Shown here piece after piece: positions 27,539 through 36,024 of a stretch of 42,317 nucleotides of DNA. A program made the translations under genes and the position numbers. This DNA comes from an uncultured Oscillibacter sp. Lineage in GTDB: Bacteria > Bacillota > Clostridia > Oscillospirales > Oscillospiraceae. A model generated the notes under the pieces. The model ran no database searches. It saw only the letters and a program-made list of their open reading frames with translations, and was not told the origin of the DNA. The DNA lies in the NCBI GenBank assembly GCA_946183175.1, contig CAMHBH010000002.1, positions 1 to 42,317 on the forward strand. The letters are read 5' to 3'. The number at the start of each line of letters is the position of its first letter. Positions within the stretch are counted from its first letter, which is position 1.

Positions 27539-28236
27539 TGAAGTACGAAATTCTCTACGGCAACGCCTTTCCGGTCGTGCGTTGCGAACTCGAACGCGGG
27601 GAGGCCGTCAAGGCCGAATCCGACGCCATGATTGCCATGTCCGGCGCGCTGGACATTGAGGGCTCCATGGAGGGGAATTTCCTCGGCGGTCTGGCCCGGA
27701 AATTCCTCACCGGAGAAAAATTCTTCTTCCAGACCATCCGCGCCGCGCGCGGCCCCGGGAAAGTCCTCCTCGGGCCGTCCACACTCGGTGGCGTCGTCGA
27801 CGTGCAACTGGACGGAAGCTATCACCTGCGCGTACAGAAGGACGGCTTCCTCGCCGCTACGTCCGGGATTAACGTCGAGACCGCCATGCAGAATCTTATG
27901 CAGGGGATATTCTCTCGGGAAGGCCTTTTCGTGCTGGACGTACACGGGCGCGGGACAGTCTTTTTGAGCAGTTTCGGCGCGATTCACGCCATCAACCTCG
28001 CCGCCGGGGAGGAGGTCGTCGTCGACAACGGGCACCTCGTCGCGTGGCCCGATTATATGGACTACCACATCGAAAAGGCCTCCGGCGGCTGGATTTCCAG
28101 CATGATGTCCGGGGAGACGCTGGTCTGCCGCTTTACGGGCCCCGGCGTCGTGCTCATCCAGACCAGAAAGCCCGAATCGTTCGGACAGTGGCTGCAAGGG
28201 ATGCTTCCGCCGTCCGTCCGGCAGAACCGCAATTGA
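27538..28236 (+). CDS. AIM24/TIGR00266-family protein
   Basis: A 232-residue beta-rich protein starting at the ATG overlapping the terD2 stop. The family is recognised by Gly-rich strands such as GDALDIEG-like turns, the GSMEGNFLGGLARKF segment, FFQTIRAARGPGKVLLGP, and the late GGWISSMMSGETLVCRFTGPG and LIQTRKPESF. Members are widespread, often beside terD genes, and their biochemical role is not established; a membrane- or trimer-associated scaffold has been suggested. No signal peptide. Position implies work with the TerD proteins. Confidence 0.88.
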   Translation: MKYEILYGNAFPVVRCELERGEAVKAESDAMIAMSGALDIEGSMEGNFLGGLARKFLTGEKFFFQTIRAARGPGKVLLGPSTLGGVVDVQLDGSYHLRVQKDGFLAATSGINVETAMQNLMQGIFSREGLFVLDVHGRGTVFLSSFGAIHAINLAAGEEVVVDNGHLVAWPDYMDYHIEKASGGWISSMMSGETLVCRFTGPGVVLIQTRKPESFGQWLQGMLPPSVRQNRN

Positions 28237-28245
28237 ACGCGCTCA

Positions 28246-28271
28246 GGCGGGGAACTTTCCCCGCCCCTTTT
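28246..28271 (+). terminator. Intrinsic terminator/attenuator inside the ter operon
   Basis: GGCGGGGAA-CT-TTCCCCGCC is a perfect 9-bp inverted repeat followed by CCTTTTC, in the 61-base gap between the AIM24 gene and the TerA-like gene. It could lower expression of the last gene. Confidence 0.6.
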
Positions 28272-28297
28272 CGTACAGAATCAAGAGGGGGGATTTT

Positions 28298-29530
28298 ATG
28301 AACGTCCAGCGAGGAATGCGCGGCAAACTCGACCAGTACGTGAACACGGGCCGGGAGATTACGGTATCCATGTCCGTGACGGGCCGGGACGTTTACGACT
28401 ACTGCTGTTTCGGCGTCGACGCCGACGGGAAGCTCTCCGACGACCGCTACATGGTCTTCTACAATCAGACGCGCTCCCCGGGCGGCGAAATCCGCTACGC
28501 GCCGAATGCTCAGGGCGCGGCGTTCACGGTGTCGCTCGAAAGCCTCCCCGCGACTATCGACAAACTCGTGTTCACGGTCTCCATCGACGGACAGGGCGTC
28601 ATGGGCACTATCTCGGCGCATACGCTGGACGTAGTCCAGGACGGCGACGCCGCCCTGCAAATGCGCCTCTCCGGGTCCGACTTCCTCAACGAACGCGCCA
28701 TTATCTCCGTGGAACTCTACCGGAAAGGCGGCTGGCGCTTCTCCGCCGTGGCGCGGGGGTTCAACGGCGGCCTCGGTGACTTGCTCCGCGCCTACGGCGG
28801 CGAGGAGGCCGCCCCGCAACCGCAACCCGTACCGCCGCCGAAAGCGCCTCCCGTCGTGCCGCCCGCGCCGCCGAAAATTGTCACGCCGCCGAAAGAGACG
28901 ATTGTCATACCGCCGCCCGTCGCGACGCCGCCGAAAAAAGTCGAGTTGCGCAAGGGTCAGAAAGTCAGCCTTGAGAAGCGCGGAAAGAACTTAGGCGAAA
29001 TCGTCATCAACCTGAACTGGCAGCAGCCGACGGGGCGCGGCGGACTGTTCGGAATGCGTCCCGCTGCCGTGGACTTGGACTTGGGCTGTCTGTACGAACT
29101 GAAGGACGGCACAAAGGGCTGCGTACAGGCGCTTGGCAAGTCGTTCGGCAACTACTCGAAAGTGCCGTACGTCGTACTCGACGGCGACGACCGTACAGGG
29201 GCCTCCGCGGGCGGGGAAAACCTCCGCGTCAACGGGAACAAAGTCTCCCTCATCCGCCGGATTCTCGTTTATACGTTCATCTACGACGGCGCGGCGAACT
29301 GGCGCGAGGCCAATGGCGTCGTGACTGTCCGGTGTGCCGACGGGCAGGAAATCATCGTCCGCATGGACGAATACGGCTCCAACCTCGGAATGTGCGCGAT
29401 TGCGCTGTTGGAGAACGACCACGACGAGACTTTGAGCGTCGAGAAGGTGGTACGCTTCTTCAAGGGACACAACCAAATGGACGACGCGTTCCACTGGGGC
29501 CTCCGCTGGATTCGCGGCAAAAAGGACTGA
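28298..29530 (+). CDS. TerA-like protein with two Ter-type domains and a Pro-rich linker
   Basis: A 410-residue cytoplasmic protein. The N-terminal TerD-like domain (about 1-165) keeps the fold pattern (YDYCCFGVDADGKLSDDRYMVFY) but lacks the full DxDxD calcium motifs of the two TerD genes. Residues about 169-214 are a Pro/Lys/Val linker (PPPKAPPVVPPAPPK). The C-terminal domain opens ELRKGQKVSLEKRGKNLGEI and has VDLDLGCLYELKDG and LDGDDRTGASAGGENL, as in TerA. AGAGGGGGG precedes the ATG. Last gene of the pump-ter unit and separated from it by a hairpin. The TerA assignment is by domain order. Confidence 0.85.
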   Translation: MNVQRGMRGKLDQYVNTGREITVSMSVTGRDVYDYCCFGVDADGKLSDDRYMVFYNQTRSPGGEIRYAPNAQGAAFTVSLESLPATIDKLVFTVSIDGQGVMGTISAHTLDVVQDGDAALQMRLSGSDFLNERAIISVELYRKGGWRFSAVARGFNGGLGDLLRAYGGEEAAPQPQPVPPPKAPPVVPPAPPKIVTPPKETIVIPPPVATPPKKVELRKGQKVSLEKRGKNLGEIVINLNWQQPTGRGGLFGMRPAAVDLDLGCLYELKDGTKGCVQALGKSFGNYSKVPYVVLDGDDRTGASAGGENLRVNGNKVSLIRRILVYTFIYDGAANWREANGVVTVRCADGQEIIVRMDEYGSNLGMCAIALLENDHDETLSVEKVVRFFKGHNQMDDAFHWGLRWIRGKKD

Positions 29531-29535
29531 TACAA

Positions 29536-29566
29536 AACCCGCCCGGGCGCGTTTCCCGGACGGGTT
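29536..29566. terminator. Hairpin between convergent ter operon and unknown gene
   Basis: AACCCGCCCGGG and CCCGGACGGGTT form a 12-bp stem with one mismatch and a 7-base loop, filling the gap between the two stop codons. No clear U-tract. Confidence 0.6.
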
Positions 29567-29569
29567 GCG

Positions 29570-31174
29570 TTATTGCGCGGCGCACTCGTCGGCGAGACGC
29601 GCCAGCGACTGCGCCGTGATGGCCGTACAGGGTACATAGCGGTGTGTCGGGTTGCCGTTCAGCAGGAATCCCGCGATTCCGTTCGGGTTGCGGGTCATGT
29701 GCCATACGCCGTTCTTGTCGGAGGCCCCTTCCCGCGCGACCAGGGCCTCACAGATACGCTCCCACAAGGCCATGTCGACGGCCTCTCCGCGCGTCAGGAC
29801 GGCGGAGTGTATTTCGGCGTCGCGGAAAATCGTCAGGCCGAACGCGCCGTTGTGCGTCCGCAGGTAGCGGTTCAGCGGCCCCGGCGAAAGTCCGCCTACT
29901 GACGATAAGTCGTAGATTTTCAGCGGCACGCCGTGCTTGTCTTTCAGCTCGCAACTCGCAATGGTAATTGTCCCCGCCGGGGTCTCGATGGCGTCGGCCT
30001 CCGCGCAGTCCTTCGGAATCGCCGCGCACAGCGCTTCGTAGGTGCGCGAAAAGAGCATTTCCTGGTAGAACCGCCCTTCCCACAGGAAGTACATCACCAG
30101 CCGCGACACCTCCTCGCCCCATGTCCGCGTACACAGATACGGCAGATACGGTACCAGCAGATTCAAGTCGGTTTCGTGCCCGGTCTCGCGTCCCTTCACG
30201 ACACGGTTGCCCTGCTTGTCGGTCATCGTCAGTTTCAAGTCGCCGTTGGCCTGACTGCGCGCGAAAACCGTCGTCAGAAAGCGCGTGATTTTACGCGACG
30301 CGGCGTCGAACCCCGGTTCGTCCTTCAGCGCCGTGCGCGCCCGGTAGTCCGACAGCGAACGCCGTAGCGCCGGCTCCCAGCGCCCGCGCTCCCGGAAGTT
30401 CGCGGACGGCTCGCGTAAACCTTCATAGAACGCCGTCAGGGCGGCGTCGACGACGGCGGTTTTCCATACCGGGGCGGCGTCCTCCCCGCCGAACTTCTCC
30501 GCCGGGAGCGCGTTCAAATACTTGACGTACGTCGCGAGGTTCTTCGAGTGCCCCCCGCCGTACATGTCGATATAGTTGACCTCGTTCAACATCTGATAGA
30601 ACGGGTACGGGGGCCGTTGCTTTCCCAAAAGGTAACGCTTCATCAGAATCACGAGGGAACTGCTTTCGCGCTCCTCCCCGTAGGATTCGTGCTCGTCGAA
30701 CAGCAACAGCGGCTCCGCGCCGCCCCGAACCGTACTCCCGATTCCGAGTACGGCGGCGTGGGGCCAGCGCGCTTTCGCGTCGAGGTCGTCGTCGCGGGAG
30801 GTCAGGAACGTCTCGCCGAGTTGTAACCGGTACATCTCATCAGGCAGACAGGCCCGCAGGAATAAGGACGACAAATACTCGTCCATATGGGGCCGGAAGT
30901 GCGGCAGGATATACTCCCACTGTTCGAGCACGTCGGGCGGGAAGGCGTGGATTTCGAGGCCCCGGAACGTCTCCCGGACGACGGCGGCGGATTTCCGGGA
31001 AATCGCCCGGGGCAGTCCGCCACTGTCGCGGATTTCGCCGGGCGTCAGCGTAACGAGGCCGGGGGCCTCCCGGCTCTTTTCGCCGATACGGTCGCACAGC
31101 GCCCAGTTTTCCAGCGTAAATCCGGACTGCTCCGGGATACGGGGCTCTTCCTTCTGATAGTCGGTTTTCTTCAC
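29570..31174 (-). CDS. Protein of unknown function (534 aa) convergent with the ter operon
   Basis: I do not recognise this family. The start is GTG 31174: AAAGGAG lies 7 bases upstream; the track's earlier ATG has no ribosome site. It is soluble, with no signal or membrane helix. Features: a charged N-terminus, a middle section rich in Tyr and Arg, a basic stretch KQGNRVVKGRETGHETDLNL, LPYLCTRTWGEEVSRLVMYFLWEGRFYQ, and a well-structured C-terminus (GVWHMTRNPNGIAGFLLNGN). It has its own promoter and stands alone on its strand. No catalytic signature is clear to me. Proximity to terD genes may matter, since uncharacterised proteins often travel with Ter modules. Confidence 0.75.
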   Translation of the reverse strand: MKKTDYQKEEPRIPEQSGFTLENWALCDRIGEKSREAPGLVTLTPGEIRDSGGLPRAISRKSAAVVRETFRGLEIHAFPPDVLEQWEYILPHFRPHMDEYLSSLFLRACLPDEMYRLQLGETFLTSRDDDLDAKARWPHAAVLGIGSTVRGGAEPLLLFDEHESYGEERESSSLVILMKRYLLGKQRPPYPFYQMLNEVNYIDMYGGGHSKNLATYVKYLNALPAEKFGGEDAAPVWKTAVVDAALTAFYEGLREPSANFRERGRWEPALRRSLSDYRARTALKDEPGFDAASRKITRFLTTVFARSQANGDLKLTMTDKQGNRVVKGRETGHETDLNLLVPYLPYLCTRTWGEEVSRLVMYFLWEGRFYQEMLFSRTYEALCAAIPKDCAEADAIETPAGTITIASCELKDKHGVPLKIYDLSSVGGLSPGPLNRYLRTHNGAFGLTIFRDAEIHSAVLTRGEAVDMALWERICEALVAREGASDKNGVWHMTRNPNGIAGFLLNGNPTHRYVPCTAITAQSLARLADECAAQ

Positions 31175-31225
31175 AGAGCGGCTCCTTTCCGACTTGTTTC
31201 GTCTGTTTTTCTCGCACAAGCCGTA

Positions 31226-31254
31226 AGTATACTCTGATTCTACGCATAAAGCAA
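31226..31254 (-). promoter_or_regulatory. Promoter of the 534-aa unknown gene
   Basis: On the minus strand TTGCTT, 17-base spacer, TATACT, about 45 bases before the GTG. Confidence 0.6.
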
Positions 31255-31410
31255 GCGTTATTTGCCCTGCCGCGCGGAAAGCGGAACGGAATCATAGTCG
31301 ACTCTGCCCGGATTTTGCGGAGAAGGTCTTAATTTTTCGATATAAACAGCGTCTTGCGTTACGGAGGGCCCGCGCCAAAAAACTCTAGCGAAGTCAAGCG
31401 CAAAAAAGAG

Positions 31411-31439
31411 TTTACGTTCCGGGGCGGTTGTGCTACAAT
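31411..31439 (+). promoter_or_regulatory. Promoter of the TrpR-like regulator/ior operon
   Basis: TTTACG, 17-base spacer, TACAAT, about 42 bases before the regulator ATG. Between this and the divergent promoter (31255-31410) I see no gene or clear structure. Confidence 0.6.
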
Positions 31440-31486
31440 ACCACCGGACGCGACATTCCCGGCGGAACACGAAAGGGGCGGACGCT

Positions 31487-31810
31487 ATGGGCGGGAATCG
31501 AAAACACAGAGAACCGAATACGGGCCTTTATGAGACCATCCTGAACCTCAGAGACCTCGACGAGTGTACCCGTTTTTTTCAAGACCTGTGTACGCCGATA
31601 GAATTACGGAGCATGGAACAGCGCTTTGAAGTGGCGGTAGAGCTGGAGCGCGGCGAAGTCTACTCCGAAATTCTGGCGAAAACCGGGGCGAGCAGTGCGA
31701 CCATCAGCCGGGTACGGCGTTCGATGTTGGACGGCGGCGCGGGCGGCGTCATGCGGGACGTGATTTTCCGCGAACGCTTCCGGCGCACGCCCGAAGAGGA
31801 ATCATCTTGA
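31487..31810 (+). CDS. YerC/YecD-type TrpR-superfamily regulator
   Basis: A 107-residue DNA-binding protein of the Trp-repressor superfamily. The start at 31487 follows AAAGGGGCGG. The helical core LYETILNLRDLDECTRFFQDLCTP and ELRSMEQRFEVAVELERG precede the helix-turn-helix YSEILAKTGASSATISRVRRS. The ligand and targets of YerC proteins are not well defined. Here it is the first gene upstream of iorAB with a 22-base gap, so it is probably co-transcribed and may autoregulate the aromatic 2-oxoacid genes. Confidence 0.88.
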   Translation: MGGNRKHREPNTGLYETILNLRDLDECTRFFQDLCTPIELRSMEQRFEVAVELERGEVYSEILAKTGASSATISRVRRSMLDGGAGGVMRDVIFRERFRRTPEEESS

Positions 31811-31832
31811 CGGAAATTGTGAGGGAATGAAC

Positions 31833-33578
31833 ATGAGACAACTGATGTTGGGCAACGCGGCGGTTGCCTGCGGACTGTACGAGGCGGGCTGCGCGGTGGT
31901 ATCCAGCTACCCGGGCACGCCGAGTACGGAAATCACCGAGGAGGCCGCGAAGTACGACGAAATCTACTGCGAGTGGGCCCCCAACGAGAAAGTAGCCATG
32001 GAGACGGCGTTCGGGGCAAGCCTGGCCGGGAAGCGGAGCTTTTGCGGCATGAAACACGTAGGGTTGAACGTGGCCGCCGACCCGCTGTTTACGGTGTCCT
32101 ATACGGGCGTCAACGCCGGCATGGTGATTGCCGTCGCCGACGACGCCGGCATGCACTCGTCGCAGAATGAGCAGGATTCCCGGCACTACGCCCGCTCCGC
32201 CAAACTGCCCATGCTGGAGCCGTCCGATTCGGCGGAGGGCCGCGCGTTCGCCATGCGGGCCTACGAAATCTCCGAGGCGTTCGACTGCCCCGTACTGCTC
32301 AAAATGTGTACGCGTATCGCACACTCGCAGTCGGTCGTGGAGACCGGGGAGCGTACCGCGCCGCCCGCGAGGCCCTACGAGAAAAATATCGCCAAGTACG
32401 TCATGATGCCCGGCAACGCGATTCGGCGTCACCCGGTCGTAGAGGAGCGTATGCGCAGGCTGGCGGAGTTCGCGGAAACGTCGGACCTGAACCGCGCGGA
32501 GCCCGGACAGGATACTGCTTTTGGCCTTCTTACATCGTCGACCTGCTACCAGTACGTAAAAGAGGTGTGCGGAGACCGCTACCCGGTCTTGAAACTCGGC
32601 ATGGTCTGGCCCCTCCCCGAAAAGAAAATCCGCGCGTTCGCCGCCTCCGTCGATTCTCTGGTCGTCGTTGAGGAACTCGACGGTTTCCTGGAAACCTTCT
32701 GCCGGGAAATCGGGCTGGAATGCGTCGGGAAGGAGAAATTCCCACCGCTGGGAGAGTATTCACAGAACTTCGTCGCGGAGAAACTCGGAATGCCCGTACA
32801 CAGCGGGAAAGCCTTGGACGAGCCGATACCGCCGCGCCCGCCCGTCATGTGCGCGGGCTGTCCGCACAGGGGGCTGTTCCACACGCTCAACAAGTTAAAG
32901 TGTACCGTCCTCGGCGATATCGGCTGTTACACGCTGGGGGCCGTCGCGCCGCTGTCGGCCATGGAAATGACGCTCTGCATGGGCGCGTCCATCAGCGCCA
33001 TACACGGTTTCAACAAGGCCTTCGGCGCGGAGAGCGAACACAAAACCGTCGCGGTTATCGGCGATTCCACCTTTATGCACTCCGGCATGACGGGCCTTGC
33101 AAATATCGCCTACAACCGGTCCAACAGCACGGTGATTATCCTCGACAACTCCATCACGGGCATGACCGGACACCAGCAGAACCCCACGACGGGCTACAAT
33201 ATCAAGGGCGACCCCGCCGGGAAAATCGACCTGGAAAGCCTCTGCCGCGCCATGGGATTCCGGCGCGTGCGCGTCGTCGACCCCTACGACCTCGCGGAGA
33301 CAGAGAAGGCCGTCAAAGAGGAACTCGCGGCGGAGGAACCGTCGGTGATTATCTCGCGGCGTCCGTGCGCGCTGTTGAAGTACGTCAAGCACAAGGCCCC
33401 GCTGAAAGTCAACACCGAAAAGTGTGTGGGCTGTAAGTCGTGCATGAAAATCGGCTGTCCGGCGATTTCGATTCAGGGCGGCAGGGCCCGCGTCGACGCG
33501 ACGCTGTGCGTAGGCTGCGGCGTGTGTACGCAACTTTGCAAGTTCGGCGCGTTCGAGAGTACCGGAGGGGAGGCGTGA
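31833..33578 (+). CDS. iorA: Indolepyruvate:ferredoxin oxidoreductase, alpha subunit
   Basis: Oxidatively decarboxylates aryl 2-oxoacids (indolepyruvate, phenylpyruvate) to aryl-acetyl-CoA while reducing ferredoxin. The ATG at 31833 is chosen because GAGGG sits 7 bases upstream; the ATG at 31827 is too close. The 581 residues open with LMLGNAAVACGLYEAG and SYPGTPSTEI (pyrimidine-binding domain), continue with the TPP domain (CAGCPHRGLF, GDIGCYTLG, GDSTFMHSG, ITGMTGHQQNP), and end with two 4Fe-4S clusters (CVGCKSCMKIGCP near 530 and CVGCGVCTQLCK near 560). Cytoplasmic, forms a complex with IorB. First enzyme of the four-gene aryl module. Confidence 0.96.
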   Translation: MRQLMLGNAAVACGLYEAGCAVVSSYPGTPSTEITEEAAKYDEIYCEWAPNEKVAMETAFGASLAGKRSFCGMKHVGLNVAADPLFTVSYTGVNAGMVIAVADDAGMHSSQNEQDSRHYARSAKLPMLEPSDSAEGRAFAMRAYEISEAFDCPVLLKMCTRIAHSQSVVETGERTAPPARPYEKNIAKYVMMPGNAIRRHPVVEERMRRLAEFAETSDLNRAEPGQDTAFGLLTSSTCYQYVKEVCGDRYPVLKLGMVWPLPEKKIRAFAASVDSLVVVEELDGFLETFCREIGLECVGKEKFPPLGEYSQNFVAEKLGMPVHSGKALDEPIPPRPPVMCAGCPHRGLFHTLNKLKCTVLGDIGCYTLGAVAPLSAMEMTLCMGASISAIHGFNKAFGAESEHKTVAVIGDSTFMHSGMTGLANIAYNRSNSTVIILDNSITGMTGHQQNPTTGYNIKGDPAGKIDLESLCRAMGFRRVRVVDPYDLAETEKAVKEELAAEEPSVIISRRPCALLKYVKHKAPLKVNTEKCVGCKSCMKIGCPAISIQGGRARVDATLCVGCGVCTQLCKFGAFESTGGEA

Positions 33579-33580
33579 GC

Positions 33581-34153
33581 ATGGAGACGAAAAATATCAT
33601 GATAGTCGGCGTCGGCGGACAGGGAAGCCTTCTGGCAAGCAAACTCCTCGGGCATTTGCTTCTCGGGCAGGGCTACGACGTGAAGGTGTCGGAAGTACAC
33701 GGGATGTCCCAGCGCGGCGGGAGTGTCGTCACTTACGTGCGCTACGGCGACCGCGTCAACTCGCCCGTCATCGACCGCGGCGAAGCCGATTTCATCGTGT
33801 CCTTTGAACTGCTGGAGGCCGCGCGCTGGCTGTCGTACCTGAAGCCCGACGGGCAGATTGTCACGTCCACGCAGAGAATTGACCCCATGCCGGTCATTAC
33901 GGGCGCGGCGGCGTACCCGGAAAGCCTCGTCGAGAAAATGCGCGCCACGGGGGCGAAAGTCGACGCGCTGGACTGTCTTGCGCTGGCGGAGCAGGCCGGG
34001 AGCAGTAAGGCGGTCAATATCGTGTTGATGGGGCGGCTGTCGCACTACTTTGACCTCCCGGCGGAGGCGTGGGAAAAGTCGCTGGAAGCGATGGTTCCGG
34101 CGAAGTTCCTCGAACTCAACCGCAGGGCGTTCGCGCTCGGAAAAAACGCTTGA
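33581..34153 (+). CDS. iorB: Indolepyruvate:ferredoxin oxidoreductase, beta subunit
   Basis: The 190-residue gamma-type (POR-gamma-like) subunit. ATG 33581 has GGAGGGGAGG seven bases upstream; the iorA stop is two bases before it. Diagnostic segments are IMIVGVGGQGSLLASKLLG and SEVHGMSQRGGSVVTYVRYG, the fold that contacts CoA/TPP in the oxidoreductase complex. Directly follows iorA and precedes the CoA ligase gene. Confidence 0.95.
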   Translation: METKNIMIVGVGGQGSLLASKLLGHLLLGQGYDVKVSEVHGMSQRGGSVVTYVRYGDRVNSPVIDRGEADFIVSFELLEAARWLSYLKPDGQIVTSTQRIDPMPVITGAAAYPESLVEKMRATGAKVDALDCLALAEQAGSSKAVNIVLMGRLSHYFDLPAEAWEKSLEAMVPAKFLELNRRAFALGKNA

Positions 34154-34231
34154 CAAATGCTCTTTTGTGGTGTAAAACATTACACCGTTAAAGAGCCGCG
34201 CGGAAAGCGCACCGGAAAAGGAGTGTACAAT

Positions 34232-35533
34232 TTGGAGCGTTATTACCAACCGGAAATCGAGACCGCGTCGCGGGAGCAAATCAAGGCCTGGCAGGACGAA
34301 CGCCTTGTCACGCAGGTTCGCCACGTCTGGGACAACGTCCCCTACTACCGGGAGAAAATGCAGACCGCCGGAGTAACCCCCGACGACATCCACGGCACCG
34401 GGGATTTGCACAAGTTGCCGTTCCTGAGCAAGGACGACTTGCGCAGGGCGTACCCCTACGGCCTCGTCGCCGTGCCGCTGAAAGACTGCGTGCGGATTCA
34501 GTCCACGTCGGGCACGACCGGCAAGCGCGTCGTGGCCTTCTACACGCAGGCCGACCTCGACTTGTGGGAAAGCTGTTGCGCGCGCGCGATTGTCGCGGCG
34601 GGCGGCACCAACGAGGACGTGTGCCAGATATCCTACGGCTACGGCCTGTTCACGGGCGGCCCGGGCCTCAACGGCGGTTCGCACAAAGTCGGCTGCCTGA
34701 CGATTCCCACCTCGTCCGGCAATACCGAACGGCAGATTATGTTCATCCGCGACCTGAACGCGACGATTCTTTGCTGTACGCCGTCCTACGCCGCCTACTT
34801 GGGCGAGAGCATGAAGGAAATGGGCCTCACCCCCGACGAAATCCCCCTGAAAGCGGGCATTTTCGGCGCGGAAGCGTGGTCGGAGGAAATGCGGCAGTCC
34901 ATTCAGGACACGCTCGGAATCAAGGCCTACGACATCTACGGCCTGACGGAATTGTCCGGCCCGGGCGTGGCGTTCGAGTGCTCGGCCCAGTCCGGCATGC
35001 ACATCAACGAAGACCACTTCATCGCGGAAGTCATCGACCCGGAGACGGGCGAAGTCCTCCCGGACGGCACACAGGGCGAACTCGTGTTCACGTCCATCAC
35101 GAAGAAGGCCTTCCCGCTGATTCGCTACCGTACCCGCGACATCTGCGTACTGACGCGCGAAAAGTGCTCCTGCGGGCGTACCCACGTCAAAATGACGAAG
35201 CCGCGCGGCAGAACCGACGATATGCTCATTATCCGCGGCGTGAATGTCTTCCCGTCTCAGATTGAGACCGTCCTGCTGAATCTGGGCTACCCCGCCAACT
35301 ACCAGATTCTCGTCGACCGCGTGAACAATACCGACACGCTGGACATACAGGTAGAAATGACACCGGAGATGTTTACGGACAACCTCGGCGAAATCAGCCG
35401 CCGTCAGAAAGAACTCGTCAACGGCCTGCGCTCCATGCTGGGCCTGACCGCGAAAGTGACGCTTGTCGCGCCGAAGTCCATCGTGCGGAGCGAGGGAAAG
35501 GCCGTGCGCGTCATCGACAAGCGCAAGATTTGA
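34232..35533 (+). CDS. Phenylacetate--CoA ligase family (PaaK-like)
   Basis: Activates an aryl acid with ATP and CoA, or runs in reverse to recover ATP from aryl-acetyl-CoA made by IorAB. The start is TTG 34232, with AAAGGAG eight bases before; the track's ATG at 34157 has no ribosome site and would make an unlikely N-terminus. The 433 residues fit the family. The AMP-binding loop is QSTSGTTGKRVVAFYTQADL, followed by IYGLTELSGPGVAFEC, RTRDICVL, and the C-terminal lid GRTDDMLIIRGVNVFPSQIE. The ior-paaK-ACT order recurs in anaerobes and argues for ATP formation during aromatic amino-acid fermentation. Confidence 0.95.
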   Translation: MERYYQPEIETASREQIKAWQDERLVTQVRHVWDNVPYYREKMQTAGVTPDDIHGTGDLHKLPFLSKDDLRRAYPYGLVAVPLKDCVRIQSTSGTTGKRVVAFYTQADLDLWESCCARAIVAAGGTNEDVCQISYGYGLFTGGPGLNGGSHKVGCLTIPTSSGNTERQIMFIRDLNATILCCTPSYAAYLGESMKEMGLTPDEIPLKAGIFGAEAWSEEMRQSIQDTLGIKAYDIYGLTELSGPGVAFECSAQSGMHINEDHFIAEVIDPETGEVLPDGTQGELVFTSITKKAFPLIRYRTRDICVLTREKCSCGRTHVKMTKPRGRTDDMLIIRGVNVFPSQIETVLLNLGYPANYQILVDRVNNTDTLDIQVEMTPEMFTDNLGEISRRQKELVNGLRSMLGLTAKVTLVAPKSIVRSEGKAVRVIDKRKI

Positions 35534-35548
35534 GAGGAGGCGTGCCCC

Positions 35549-35980
35549 GTGATTCAACAGATTTCAGTCTTTGTGGAGAACCGTCCCGGCGCGTTGCAGT
35601 CCATGACCGCCGTACTGGCGGAGAACGGAATCGACATGCGGGCGTTTTCACTGGCGGAGACCAGCGATTTCGGAATCGCCCGTATCATCGTCGACGACGT
35701 TTACAAGACGACCACCGTCTTGCGCGACGCGGAGTTTGTCCACAGCGTGACGCAAGTCCTGGGCGTGGCGCTGTCCGACACCCCCGGCGGTCTTGACAAG
35801 GTGCTCCGCGTTCTGGCTGACGCCGGCGTGAACGTAGAGTATATGTACGCCTTCCTGGGCGGCAAGAAGGGCAAGGACGCCTACATGATTTTCCGTGTCG
35901 CGGACAACGCGAAAGCCTCCGCCGCGCTCACGGCGAAGGGTATCCGGCAGGTCGAACAGCAGGAAATGACCGACTTGTAA
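35549..35980 (+). CDS. Tandem ACT-domain protein
   Basis: A 143-residue protein with two ACT domains (about 3-66 and 71-137), a fold that binds amino acids. GTG start with GAGGAGG eight bases upstream. The first domain begins QQISVFVENRPGALQSMTAVL, the second reads GGLDKVLRVLADAGVNVEYM. It is the usual fourth gene behind iorAB-CoA ligase and is thought to sense the aromatic amino acid or regulate a partner enzyme; no DNA-binding part is present. Confidence 0.92.
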   Translation: MIQQISVFVENRPGALQSMTAVLAENGIDMRAFSLAETSDFGIARIIVDDVYKTTTVLRDAEFVHSVTQVLGVALSDTPGGLDKVLRVLADAGVNVEYMYAFLGGKKGKDAYMIFRVADNAKASAALTAKGIRQVEQQEMTDL

Positions 35981-35986
35981 GGCAGT

Positions 35987-36019
35987 ACGGAACCGGGGCA
36001 GTAGTTGTCCCGGTTCCGT
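35987..36019. terminator. Perfect 11-bp hairpin between convergent genes
   Basis: ACGGAACCGGG and CCCGGTTCCGT pair perfectly around an 11-base loop, seven bases after the ACT gene stop and just before the stop of the convergent NADAR gene. There is no U-tract. Confidence 0.6.
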
Positions 36020-36024
36020 GCCGC

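Noticed and set aside
33473-35557. 694-aa minus-strand ORF across iorB/CoA ligase
   Set aside because: Antisense to three clear genes with ribosome sites; no ribosome site or domains of its own.
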